This document shows positions 26,040-34,149 of a DNA stretch of 64,000 bases, piece after piece; position 1 is the stretch's first letter, and each line of letters begins with the position of its first letter. Made by a program: the position numbers and the translations under genes. Source of the DNA: Undibacterium sp. YM2 (GTDB taxonomy: Bacteria; Pseudomonadota; Gammaproteobacteria; Burkholderiales; Burkholderiaceae_D). The stretch lies in assembly GCF_009937975.1 (NCBI RefSeq), contig NZ_AP018441.1, forward strand, positions 6,262,001 to 6,326,000. Reading direction: 5' to 3'. The notes under the pieces were generated by a model that did no database searches, had not been told where the DNA came from, and saw only the letters and a program-made list of their open reading frames with translations.

Positions 26040-26444
26040 ATGCCATTCATCCGCACCCATGTCAGCAAAAGCACCAGCCAGCAACAACGCCAGGCTATCG
26101 TCGAAGGCATACACCAGGCACTGGTCAGCAGCATAGGCATGCCGCAAGACGAATTATTCAATCTTGTCAGCAGCTATGAGGCCGAAGATTTTTTTTATAG
26201 CCGCAGCTTCAACGGCGTTACGCGTTCAGACAAACTGGTGGTCATCGACATCAGCCTCAGGCGCGGTCGCAGCGACGCCATGAAACGGGATTTGTATGCC
26301 CACATTGCAGAAAACCTGGCAGTAAATGCGGGCGTGGCTAAGGCCGATGTTTTCATTTTCATGCATGAAAACGATTATTCTGACTGGTCCACAGGCAACG
26401 GCAAATTTGCCATGGCGCTGGTGCAACAGGTCGCTGCAGGCTAA
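26040..26444 (+). CDS. Tautomerase family protein
   Basis: A 134-residue protein of the 4-oxalocrotonate tautomerase/MIF superfamily. The start MPFIRTHVSKSTS leaves Pro as the N-terminal residue after Met removal, and this Pro is the general base of the family. ATG 26040 follows TTTAGGAAATATC and makes the Pro N-terminal, which settles the start against longer frames. It sits opposite a GcvA-like LysR gene with 118 bp between them. Substrate unknown; such pairs often act on aromatic breakdown products. Confidence 0.85.
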   Translation: MPFIRTHVSKSTSQQQRQAIVEGIHQALVSSIGMPQDELFNLVSSYEAEDFFYSRSFNGVTRSDKLVVIDISLRRGRSDAMKRDLYAHIAENLAVNAGVAKADVFIFMHENDYSDWSTGNGKFAMALVQQVAAG

Positions 26445-26495
26445 ACAGAGAGCGGGGAGGTATTTTGGAGATGCCTCTTGTTGCCTGGATCGCAT

Positions 26496-26521
26496 CTCAT
26501 CCCAATTGATAAAGTGAGTTC
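26496..26521 (+). repeat. Solo end of the 290-bp inverted-repeat element family
   Basis: This 26-bp stretch (CTCATCCCAATTGATAAAGT and onward) matches the right end of the element at 41852-42141 at 22 of 26 positions. It lies 50 bp past the tautomerase stop. No partner end or element body is seen nearby. Confidence 0.6.
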
Positions 26522-26701
26522 AAGAAATGCTGGATTGACACCTTTGCCGCAAGTATATTCATAGCCAATTTCATTATTGAGGAGAATTAAGATTTGATAA
26601 TAATCAAAGAAATCTCTCATTGACTGTTAACACGCCCTCGTTTCCGTATATTGATCTCTGGTGATATCCAGTTCCAAAGCTTGAAATTTCGTGGAGTGAT
26701 C

Positions 26702-27295
26702 ATGGGCAAAAGAATTCGGGAAATCCTTAGGCAAATCACCGCCCTTGAAGGAGAGTTGAAATCGGCTCTGGACGAGAAAGAGTCAGAGCTTCTATACCAT
26801 TTCAATGGTAAACGAGTTAAGTTTACCGGCTCCATTCGCGCCGCACATCGCAAGCTGAAGTTGAATGTCTTCCGTTGGATAGTGGTTGACCGGCCTCAGA
26901 ATTTTCTAACCGGACCGCTGATTTATGGGCTTATATTCCCTATTGTCTTCCTTGACATGTATGTCAGCCTGTATCAATTAATATGCTTTCCTATATATAA
27001 AATTGAGAAGGTGCGACGCGCAGACTACATCAGCTTCGACAGACAGCATTTGCAATACCTGAATTTCTTTGAGCGGTTTCACTGCGTTTACTGCAGTTAC
27101 GCTAATGGTCTACTCGCCTATGTCAGCGAAATCGCAGCCAGGACGGAGCAATATTTCTGTCCCATCAAGCATGCGCAAAAATTACTTGGTTCCCATGCGC
27201 GTTATGCACGTTTCCTGGCATATGGGGATGCTGCTGACTACCATGCCAAATTGGAAGAGTACCGAATTGCGCTTCAAAATGAGAAATCAGTATAG
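26702..27295 (+). CDS. Conserved membrane protein with CxxC and CPIKH motifs, function unknown
   Basis: A 197-residue protein. Residues 5-30 are a coiled coil, and 68-100 hold one or two membrane helices (GPLIYGLIFPIVFLDMYVSL). The soluble C-terminal part has Cys128 and Cys131 (HCVYCSYANG), then EIAARTEQYFCPIKHA with Cys153 and His157. These four residues could bind a metal. I recall this Cys pattern from uncharacterised proteins in other proteobacteria but cannot name a family. ATG 26702 follows GTGGAGTGATC; frames extended upstream lack an ATG. It stands alone. Confidence 0.75.
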   Translation: MGKRIREILRQITALEGELKSALDEKESELLYHFNGKRVKFTGSIRAAHRKLKLNVFRWIVVDRPQNFLTGPLIYGLIFPIVFLDMYVSLYQLICFPIYKIEKVRRADYISFDRQHLQYLNFFERFHCVYCSYANGLLAYVSEIAARTEQYFCPIKHAQKLLGSHARYARFLAYGDAADYHAKLEEYRIALQNEKSV

Positions 27296-27376
27296 ACACC
27301 AGGTATAGATTCTCAGGTGAACTGTATTTAGTTTGCGGTTAATGTACAAAAAGACACAGATGAACAAGTTCAAGGA

Positions 27377-27405
27377 TTGACCCTGGCTGGTATTGTTATT
27401 ACTAT
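27377..27405 (+). promoter_or_regulatory. Candidate sigma70 promoter for the PAS-GGDEF-EAL gene
   Basis: TTGACC (27377-27382), a 17-bp spacer and TACTAT (27400-27405). It lies about 60 bp upstream of the ATG at 27467. Confidence 0.55.
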
Positions 27406-27466
27406 GCTATGAAAGCCTCAACTCCCTGATTGAATAACTGCATGTCAATTTTTTAGAAAGCCGGAA

Positions 27467-29518
27467 ATGGCAGCAGATTCTGAAACAATCAGACAATTAA
27501 AACTCGCTGAGACTTTTTTCAAACACAGCGTCAGTTGTCTGGTCATTCTGGATCGCGAATATAACTTTGTTCGTGTCAATCAAGCCTATGCCGATGCGTG
27601 TCGGCGCGATATAGCAGAATTTGAAGGACGTAATCATTTCGAACTCTTCCCTTCGGATACACAACTGATTTTTGATGAGGTTGTGCGTACCAAGCGTCCT
27701 TTCATCACTTTCACTCGCGCCTTTGAATTTATTGATCAACCTGAGCGCGGAACTACCTATTGGGACTGGACTCTGGTACCGGTGTTGGATGCCAGAGATG
27801 AAATTGAATATCTGGTATTTTCCCTGGTTGAAGTGACGGAGCGCAAACGTGCTGAAGAGGCATTGAGAATTGCGTCACTCGTATATCAGCATAGTTCTGA
27901 TGCAATGATGGTGACGGACGCAACGAATAAAATTCTTGCAATCAATGAGGCATTTACGCAGCTCACTGGTTATGAGCTTTCTGAAGTGCAAGGTAAAAAT
28001 CCCAATGTCCTTAAATCAGGACGTCAGTCAGCTGAGTTTTACCAGGCAATGTGGCGAGCACTGGACACTTCCGGTCACTGGAATGGGGAGTTGTGGGACA
28101 AAGACAAGAATGGTGCAGCGATCGCATTGCGGTTGGTGATCAATACTGTATATGACGATTCAGGAAATATTGCACAAAGGGTTGCGCTTCTTTCCGATAT
28201 AACGGAGAGAAAAAAGCAGGACGACGTCATCTGGAAGCAGGCCAATATAGATTCGTTGACGGGATTACCGAATCGCCACATGTTTATCAGCCAGCTGCGC
28301 AAGCAGTTATCGATTGCAAAAGAGTCTGGCAAATCGTTGGCACTATTGTTGATAGACCTGGATCAGTTCAAGGAAATCAACGATGCACTTGGGCACGACA
28401 AAGGGGACATACTTCTCGTCGAAGTTGCTAGTCGCATTGCAGAGTGCGTGGATGAGTCGGCGACGATAGCCAGGTTGGGTGGCGATGAATTTACCGTGAT
28501 TTTGCCTGACTGTCAGGACGAGATTCAAATTACTGCAGTTGCCGAAACGATCATTGCCAGACTGGTGCAGGTATTTCAATTAGGAGTGGAAAGAGCCTAC
28601 ATTTCTGCCAGCATAGGCATCGCACAATTTCCCGACGATGGTCTCGATGTGGAAAATTTGCTTAGGCACGCTGACCAGGCGATGTATGCGGCAAAGAATG
28701 CCGGGCGCAACCGCTATTGCCTGTTTACAGACACATTGCAAGAAGCCGCTCAGTCGCGCATGAGTTTGAGCAATGATTTGCGTGACGCACTCAAGGCAGG
28801 TGAATTTCTTGTGTATTATCAACCCATTGTTGAATTGGCCAGTGGCAAGATACTCAAGGCCGAAGCATTGATACGCTGGCAGCATCCAGTGCGAGGTATG
28901 GTGAGTCCAGTGGATTTTATTCCTCTGGCTGAAGGCAGCGGATTGATCGTGGAGATTGGTGAATGGGTGTTCAAGCAAGCGGCTGAACAGGTAAGACGAT
29001 TGCGATCAATGAAACTTCCCGATTTCAAAATCAGTGTCAATGTGTCGCCTGTTCAATTCCGCCATGACCGCGACTTTACTGAGACATGGCTGGAACATCT
29101 GGCGGCTTCAGGATTACCGGCAAACAGCATAGTCATAGAAATTACCGAAGGATTATTGCTCGATGCGACAGAAGGTGTAGCTGAAAAATTGTTGCGTTTT
29201 CGCGATGCTGGAGCACACGTTGCCCTGGACGATTTTGGCACTGGCTATTCTTCTCTGGCATATTTGAAGAAATTCGATATTGACTATATCAAGATAGACA
29301 GGGTTTTTGTTCGGAATATAGATGTGGACGCCAATGACCTGGCCTTATGTGAAGCAATCATCATGATGGCGCACAAGCTAGGCCTGGCGGTGATTGCCGA
29401 GGGGGTAGAGAGCACGGCTCAAAGGGACTTACTGCTGGCCGCAGGTTGTGATTTTGCCCAGGGCTACCTGTATTCTCCGCCCGTTCCAGCGCAACAATTT
29501 GAAAAGCTGATGTTCTGA
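27467..29518 (+). CDS. PAS-PAS-GGDEF-EAL cyclic-di-GMP protein
   Basis: A 683-residue soluble signalling protein that may make or break cyclic di-GMP. Two PAS sensors occupy about 15-125 and 130-255, the first followed by a PAC-like strand (VTERKRAEEAL). The cyclase domain has an intact GGDEF at 338-342. The phosphodiesterase domain has EAL at 466-468, DDFGTGYSS and EGVES, so it too looks catalytically complete. There is no RxxD inhibitory site at the expected place before GGDEF. No membrane segment. It is monocistronic. Which activity dominates cannot be read from sequence. Confidence 0.93.
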   Translation: MAADSETIRQLKLAETFFKHSVSCLVILDREYNFVRVNQAYADACRRDIAEFEGRNHFELFPSDTQLIFDEVVRTKRPFITFTRAFEFIDQPERGTTYWDWTLVPVLDARDEIEYLVFSLVEVTERKRAEEALRIASLVYQHSSDAMMVTDATNKILAINEAFTQLTGYELSEVQGKNPNVLKSGRQSAEFYQAMWRALDTSGHWNGELWDKDKNGAAIALRLVINTVYDDSGNIAQRVALLSDITERKKQDDVIWKQANIDSLTGLPNRHMFISQLRKQLSIAKESGKSLALLLIDLDQFKEINDALGHDKGDILLVEVASRIAECVDESATIARLGGDEFTVILPDCQDEIQITAVAETIIARLVQVFQLGVERAYISASIGIAQFPDDGLDVENLLRHADQAMYAAKNAGRNRYCLFTDTLQEAAQSRMSLSNDLRDALKAGEFLVYYQPIVELASGKILKAEALIRWQHPVRGMVSPVDFIPLAEGSGLIVEIGEWVFKQAAEQVRRLRSMKLPDFKISVNVSPVQFRHDRDFTETWLEHLAASGLPANSIVIEITEGLLLDATEGVAEKLLRFRDAGAHVALDDFGTGYSSLAYLKKFDIDYIKIDRVFVRNIDVDANDLALCEAIIMMAHKLGLAVIAEGVESTAQRDLLLAAGCDFAQGYLYSPPVPAQQFEKLMF

Positions 29519-29755
29519 AAGCAAAAGCCTTCATCTGGCGGCTTTAATTAGTTCCCATATATTTCCCACCACGGACATCTTCATTTTTTTTACTTTCGGG
29601 ACTTTAGCTTTTTGTAGATCGCCATTCAGTCATCGCTAAAAAGTCAATTCATCGTGGACATTATCTTGAACTTTAATCGTCGATTGAAATGTTCTTCCCT
29701 GGGCGAAGAGGCAATGCCAGAATATTCAAAAGAGACGAACCAGACAGCAAATTAT

Positions 29756-29783
29756 TTGCACTCGCAGCAAATTTGGATATACT
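29756..29783 (+). promoter_or_regulatory. Candidate promoter of the rtcB leader
   Basis: TTGCAC (29756-29761), a 16-bp spacer and TATACT (29778-29783). A start about 7 bases later would give a leader of roughly 80 bases that contains the folded element at 29805-29871. The rest of the gap from 29519 shows no gene. Confidence 0.5.
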
Positions 29784-29804
29784 CATAACTCTCCTCTTGG
29801 CGCT

Positions 29805-29871
29805 GCTGCTAGAGGTACACATGCCCCCGAAATGCCGGAGGCGCACCTGTACTTCAAATTTTGGTAGCAGT
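29805..29871 (+). promoter_or_regulatory. Folded RNA leader abutting rtcB
   Basis: Three stacked helices can form: GCTGCTA (29805-29811) with TAGCAGT (29865-29871, last pair G-U), AGGTACA (29813-29819) with TGTACTT (29848-29854, one G-U), and GCCCCCG (29823-29829) with CGGAGGC (29836-29842, one mismatch) closed by AAATGC. The outer helix ends one base before the ATG at 29873 and would cover the ribosome landing site. No family assigned. Confidence 0.5.
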
Positions 29872-29872
29872 C

Positions 29873-31264
29873 ATGACTTCTATTTCTCGCTTAAAAATTG
29901 CCCTGCAAAGACAGGGCATACACGTTGAACATGCCAATGGCATTTTTCAACTTCATCATGAACATGCGCAGGCCACGGTCTTATTGCCTGATAGTCTTCC
30001 TCTGGAAGAAAAGGCAGTAAAACAGTTAATGGCGTTTGCCGCAGTCAAATCAGCGGACGGGCATCATGCGGTGTGCAAGGCTTGTGCAACGCCAGACTTT
30101 CATCCTGGCAGTATTGCGCCGGTAGGTTCCATCGTTGCCACCGATGCTGGCTTTGTGATTCCCGCAGCGATAGGTACCGACATCAATTGCGGCATGCGCT
30201 TGTTGACTACAGGCTTTAATTTGTCCAAGGTCAGCCAGCACAAGCCTGCATTGCTAAGGCAGTTGCAACGCGTCTTGCTGGAAAATGGCAGGGATGTGCC
30301 TGCCCATGCCCAAGCCTTTGCCGCACTCTGCGATGCGGGTCCATCTGCTTTCCTGGACAGCTTGCCGGACAAGGGTATCTGGGCAGTGGCAGACCGCGAC
30401 CGCCTGCAACAAGAACTTGCTGCCTGCATAGGCTTGCAGGAATTTGCTGGTGCCAGCCGGTATGCGCCGGAAGCCTGGTTTAACCGCGACGGTATTCTGC
30501 GCGACCCCAGCCTGGGGACGCCGGGCGGTGGCAATCACTTTGTTGAATTGCAGATTGTCGATGCCGTTTTTGACCGCCACTTGGCTTACCGTGCAGGCCT
30601 GGCCAAGGACGATATCGTCGTCATGATACATAGCGGCTCACGCGATGTGGGCTTCTATGTCGGCCAGCGCTGGATGGACAGGGCCAGGGCAGAATGGCCA
30701 GCTGGTCTCAAGCATCCAGACACTGCCCTGTATGGACTCAGCGGAGTGCTGGCTGAGGAATACCTGCAAGCCATGGGCGTGGCAGCCCGCTATGCCTGGG
30801 CCAACCGCATGGTATTGGCAGAGCTGGTCAGGCAGCAATTGCAAGCCGTGCTGGGAGATGCCAGATCGTCCCTGATCGTGGATGTTCCACACAATGTCAT
30901 CTTGCGTGAGCATGGCATGAATATCCACAGGAAGGGTGCTACCCCGGCAAGGGACGGTGACCTGGCCCTGATACCCGGTTCCATGGGCGATGCCAGTTAC
31001 CTGGTAGAAGGGCTGGGCAATCCCGACTGGTTATGGTCTTGCAGTCATGGTGCAGGCCGCCGTGTGCGCAGGCAGGATGTGCGACGCCTGCGTCATGACA
31101 ATGCCGATGCCAGTTGGCAATGTGTGACCTTGCGCGAAGAACGCAAGGTGGAAGAAGCGCCGCAAGCCTATAAACCCATAGGCCCGGTGATAGAAGCGCA
31201 AGAAACCGCTGGCCTGATCAAGGCCGCAGTCAGGCTGAAACCCTGGGTGACATTCAAGGCGTAA
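29873..31264 (+). CDS. rtcB: RtcB family RNA ligase
   Basis: A 463-residue RNA ligase that joins 2',3'-cyclic-phosphate and 5'-hydroxyl ends with GTP and manganese. Metal and catalytic motifs are present: GTDINCGM (Asp and Cys ligands), GGGNHFVEL, VVMIHSGSRD, PHNVILRE, PGSMGDASY, and the guanylated His in CSHGAGRR. No archease, RtcA or RtcR gene is adjacent, so it stands alone, unlike the E. coli rtcBA operon. ATG 29873 has no strong Shine-Dalgarno and lies directly after a folded leader. A shared terminator closes it. Confidence 0.92.
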   Translation: MTSISRLKIALQRQGIHVEHANGIFQLHHEHAQATVLLPDSLPLEEKAVKQLMAFAAVKSADGHHAVCKACATPDFHPGSIAPVGSIVATDAGFVIPAAIGTDINCGMRLLTTGFNLSKVSQHKPALLRQLQRVLLENGRDVPAHAQAFAALCDAGPSAFLDSLPDKGIWAVADRDRLQQELAACIGLQEFAGASRYAPEAWFNRDGILRDPSLGTPGGGNHFVELQIVDAVFDRHLAYRAGLAKDDIVVMIHSGSRDVGFYVGQRWMDRARAEWPAGLKHPDTALYGLSGVLAEEYLQAMGVAARYAWANRMVLAELVRQQLQAVLGDARSSLIVDVPHNVILREHGMNIHRKGATPARDGDLALIPGSMGDASYLVEGLGNPDWLWSCSHGAGRRVRRQDVRRLRHDNADASWQCVTLREERKVEEAPQAYKPIGPVIEAQETAGLIKAAVRLKPWVTFKA

Positions 31265-31277
31265 ATAGCATGCGCGT

Positions 31278-31317
31278 AAAAAATCCCCGCGCAATATGAA
31301 TTGGGCGGGGATTTTTT
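31278..31317. terminator. Bidirectional terminator between rtcB and the peptide transporter
   Basis: Stem AATCCCCGC/GCGGGGATT with flanking A and T tracts (31278-31290 and 31305-31317), located between converging genes. Confidence 0.92.
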
Positions 31318-31332
31318 TATGCAGCGAACAGC

Positions 31333-32862
31333 TTAGTGGATACCGTGCATTTTTCTTGCCATCCACTTATTCAGCAGCATCAGGATACCGCCAGCAGCGA
31401 TAGGAATGATCGTGAATATCAGGAAGAATACCGACAATGAATATTCTTTTGAGATTTCATCGATATAACTGCCGCTGAAGCCAGCCAGTTTATTCGCAAT
31501 CGCTGTGTTCAGGAACCACACGCCAAACATCAGGCCCAGCAAACGTGGTGGTGCCAGCTTACTGATATACGACAGGCCAACCGGGGAAATGCACAACTCG
31601 CCCATGGTATGGAAGAAGTAAGCAGCGATCAGGAAAATCATGCTGACGCCCGCTGTCTTTGCACCGGCAGGGATGCTGGCAGAACCATAAGACAGCGCAG
31701 CAAAACCCAGGCCCAGCAAGATCAGGCCAACGCCGAATTTGATAGGGCCGCTAGGGTTCCAGTGTTTTTCCCACATCTTGGAAAACATTGGTGCGAGGAT
31801 CACCAGGAAGAAAGAGTTCAATACGCCGAACCAGGTAGCCGGCACGCTGGATTGGTCAAGTGAGAATTCACGTCGCAACATCCAGATCACCAATGCCCAG
31901 ATCAGGCCTATGCAAAGTACCAGCAAGGCATTCGACAACAGATAGCGTTTTGCCGTACCCGCAAATAACTTGATCAGCAACCAGGACAAGATCATGGTAG
32001 GGATGATGGTCATCAGGCTGTTGACGATCTTGAATGCCATTCCACTGGTGCCAACCAGAGTACGGTCAGTATAGTCAGCTGCAAAAATCGTCATCGATCC
32101 ACCAGCCTGCTCGAAAGCGAACCAGAAGAAAATCGTGAAGAAAGAAAATACGCAAATCGCCAACAGACGGTCGGCTACGATATGTGGTTCTGCTTCTTCA
32201 ACTGCGACGACTTCGGTCGTTTGCTGGGATTTTGCCAGGCCGATATCACCAAAGATACCCTGGCCAAAATAGAACTGGATTGCACCCAAAATCATGAAGG
32301 CACCCGCCAGACCAAAGCCCATGGGCCAGGAGATATTTTCGCCGATATAACCGCATAGCAGGATGCCGAAGAAAGCGCCAGAGTTAACGCCCATGTAGAA
32401 CAGGGTGTAACCACCATCACGGCCGCCTTCATTATCCTTGGTATACAACTGGCCTACGATGGCAGAGATATTTGGTTTGAACAAACCCGTACCCAGCACG
32501 ACCAGGCCCAGGCCGGTGTAGAAAGTCGCAGGTGTATCAAACAACAGGCAGGCATGACCGGCAGCGATGATGAAGCCACCAATAACCACGGAGCGGCGGC
32601 TGCCCAGTATCTTGTCGGCGATATAGCCACCCAGGATAGGCGTCAGGTAGACCAGGCCGGTGTACCAGCCATACAAGGCAGTTGCATCCGCACGGCTCCA
32701 GCCCCAACCGCCTTTTTCTGCCGTTGTGACCAGGAACAGCACGATCAGGGCACGCATGCCGTAGTAAGAAAACCGTTCCCACATCTCTGTAAAGAACAGG
32801 ACGAACAAGCTATCCGGGTGTCCCAGAATAGTGTGTGCACCTGGCGTTTGAATTTGGTTCAA
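31333..32862 (-). CDS. Proton-dependent oligopeptide transporter (POT family)
   Basis: A 509-residue, 12-14-helix inner-membrane carrier that takes up di- and tripeptides with protons. Family signatures are clear: FFTEMWERFSYYGMRALIVL in helix 1 (the ExxER-type motif), and a GVNSGAFFGILLCGYIGE region matching the PTR2 pattern. No ATG fits the start. The best start is TTG 32862, six bases after GGAG; another in-frame TTG lies at 32874. It fits the peptide-breakdown theme of the window. The 470 bp upstream hold palindromes but no gene. Confidence 0.92.
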   Translation of the reverse strand: MNQIQTPGAHTILGHPDSLFVLFFTEMWERFSYYGMRALIVLFLVTTAEKGGWGWSRADATALYGWYTGLVYLTPILGGYIADKILGSRRSVVIGGFIIAAGHACLLFDTPATFYTGLGLVVLGTGLFKPNISAIVGQLYTKDNEGGRDGGYTLFYMGVNSGAFFGILLCGYIGENISWPMGFGLAGAFMILGAIQFYFGQGIFGDIGLAKSQQTTEVVAVEEAEPHIVADRLLAICVFSFFTIFFWFAFEQAGGSMTIFAADYTDRTLVGTSGMAFKIVNSLMTIIPTMILSWLLIKLFAGTAKRYLLSNALLVLCIGLIWALVIWMLRREFSLDQSSVPATWFGVLNSFFLVILAPMFSKMWEKHWNPSGPIKFGVGLILLGLGFAALSYGSASIPAGAKTAGVSMIFLIAAYFFHTMGELCISPVGLSYISKLAPPRLLGLMFGVWFLNTAIANKLAGFSGSYIDEISKEYSLSVFFLIFTIIPIAAGGILMLLNKWMARKMHGIH

Positions 32863-33000
32863 AGTGCTCTCCAATAATTATTTTGTATAAAAGTCGCAGC
32901 TGGCCGCAAAATTTTTTTCAATGCGTACCTGGAAATGATATGAATTGAGTCAATTCGGCGCGTAGCTTACCACGACAAAAACCTCATATAAAAAGACATA

Positions 33001-33015
33001 TGCTGCACTGCAGCA
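33001..33015. promoter_or_regulatory. Perfect palindrome upstream of the peptide transporter
   Basis: TGCTGCACTGCAGCA is a 7-1-7 palindrome 139 bp upstream of the transporter start. It could be an operator. No regulator gene is beside it. Confidence 0.4.
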
Positions 33016-33154
33016 AAAATCGTTTTATCTATATTTGACGCGGGCTTTATTGGGCTTGCAGATGACTGTCCTATGGAGAGAGTGTTATTCCCAACAAAAG
33101 AAGTGGTAAAAAAACAAAATTTCTGTGCAAGTGCAATAGTTAAATAGTGTTAAG

Positions 33155-33168
33155 TCAAATATATTTGA
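33155..33168. promoter_or_regulatory. Perfect AT-rich palindrome
   Basis: TCAAATATATTTGA, a 14-bp perfect palindrome in the AT-rich middle of the 486-bp gap between the peptide transporter and the CX3C peptide gene. Apart from this and the palindrome at 33001 I see only a possible hairpin pairing GGGGG near 33291 with CCCCC near 33320 in the gap. Confidence 0.35.
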
Positions 33169-33348
33169 TGATATTATTTTGTCGAATTAATAATTGCAAA
33201 ATAAGCAGCTTACTCCCGCTCCAAGAGAGGCACAGGGGGGGGCTGACAGGCAGGATTTGTTCAGATTCATCAAGCCGGGCATTTGATCCGGGGGCGAATG
33301 TTACGGTGCTGTGCTTTCCCCCAATCACTAATCTATCAGGAGACTTCG

Positions 33349-33528
33349 ATGTTCAAATCAACAACAAAAAAATTAATTGCCCTCGCATTGGCAATTGGCT
33401 GCAGCGCTGCATTTGCTTACCCTCCTCCATTCTATTTCTGCAATAAGATATGCATCAAGGAAGGCCCACGTGGTTCTGAAGTCTGGGCCGCCTGCATGGA
33501 GGATTGCCTGAACGGGTATCCGGAATAA
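33349..33528 (+). CDS. Tiny secreted peptide with twin CX3C motif
   Basis: A 59-residue precursor. Residues 1-23 are a clear signal peptide ending AFA. The mature 36 residues begin with YPPPFYF and hold Cys31, Cys35, Cys49 and Cys53, spaced CX3C-X13-CX3C, which in other proteins staples two antiparallel helices by two disulfides. ATG 33349 has a good CAGGAGACTTCG ribosome binding site. I do not recognise the family. A thiol-redox protein (membrane-anchored glutaredoxin) is encoded 140 bp downstream on the same strand. Confidence 0.7.
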   Translation: MFKSTTKKLIALALAIGCSAAFAYPPPFYFCNKICIKEGPRGSEVWAACMEDCLNGYPE

Positions 33529-33669
33529 GGATTTTTCAGGGATAAAGCCAGGGCCAGCGTGCTGGTGAGACGTGGCCAAATCCGGCTATCCCGCGCAGTG
33601 ACCAGCAACAGCCTGGTCACTGCCTGTGCGAAAATCTAGTTCATCACCTCTTGTTGAATGGAAGTCAGT

Positions 33670-34068
33670 ATGAAAACAGCCAGGACTATCCTGACCTATG
33701 TCGCCATCATCGCCGTGGGCCTGCTGATAGGCTATGTCTTGCCACGCCTGAGTGTATGGATGAAACCCGCTTATCAGGAAGCAGACTATTCTGCACATTT
33801 GAGCGAGGCAAAAACCCAGGTAGTGATGTATGGCACAGCCAGCTGCAGTTTTTGCAATATGACTCGTGCTTATTTTAAAGAAAACAAGATCAGCTACGCA
33901 GACCGGGATGTAGAAAAATCACCGGCCGCTGCCAGCAGGCATTCAGAACTGGGCGGTGGTGGTGTCCCCGTCATCATCATAGGCAAGCGCATGATACGTG
34001 GCTATCAGCCTGAGGTATTCAATGATGCCTTGCAGGTGCTGGCAAAGACGCAGACTGCGGCGAAATAG
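33670..34068 (+). CDS. Membrane-anchored glutaredoxin family protein
   Basis: A 132-residue protein with one N-terminal helix (residues 8-27) and a thioredoxin-fold domain from about 48. The active site is Cys59-Ser-Phe-Cys62, and the cis-Pro loop reads GGVPVIII. The short helix places the domain on one face of the inner membrane; the basic N-terminus suggests N-in, with the domain in the periplasm. ATG 33670 was chosen over ATG 33658 for its GGAAG ribosome binding site. It may act on disulfides of exported proteins such as the neighbouring CX3C peptide, which is inference. Confidence 0.85.
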   Translation: MKTARTILTYVAIIAVGLLIGYVLPRLSVWMKPAYQEADYSAHLSEAKTQVVMYGTASCSFCNMTRAYFKENKISYADRDVEKSPAAASRHSELGGGGVPVIIIGKRMIRGYQPEVFNDALQVLAKTQTAAK

Positions 34069-34087
34069 CGGCAAGTTGAAGAATGAA

Positions 34088-34128
34088 AAATGGACATCAG
34101 ACACGGGTCTTGATGTCCATTTGTTTTT
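34088..34128. terminator. Terminator after the glutaredoxin gene
   Basis: Perfect 12-bp stem AAATGGACATCA/TGATGTCCATTT (34088-34099 and 34111-34122) followed by GTTTTTT. The opposing MCP gene stops at 34150. Confidence 0.9.
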
Positions 34129-34149
34129 TACCCGACTGTAGCTTGTGAT

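Noticed and set aside
28400..28500. Cyclic-di-GMP inhibitory RxxD site before GGDEF in the PAS-GGDEF-EAL protein
   Set aside because: No Arg-x-x-Asp lies at the expected five residues upstream of GGDEF.
29797..29812. Possible sigma54 promoter (TTGGCGC...) before rtcB
   Set aside because: The GG and GC elements are not at the required spacing, and no RtcR gene is nearby.
29689..29928. 79-codon frame overlapping the rtcB leader and start
   Set aside because: It overlaps the rtcB start in another frame, has no family, and its second half is the folded leader region.
33147..33446. 99-codon frame overlapping the CX3C peptide gene
   Set aside because: No ribosome binding site or protein-like composition. 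The overlapping 59-residue frame has a clear signal peptide and Shine-Dalgarno.
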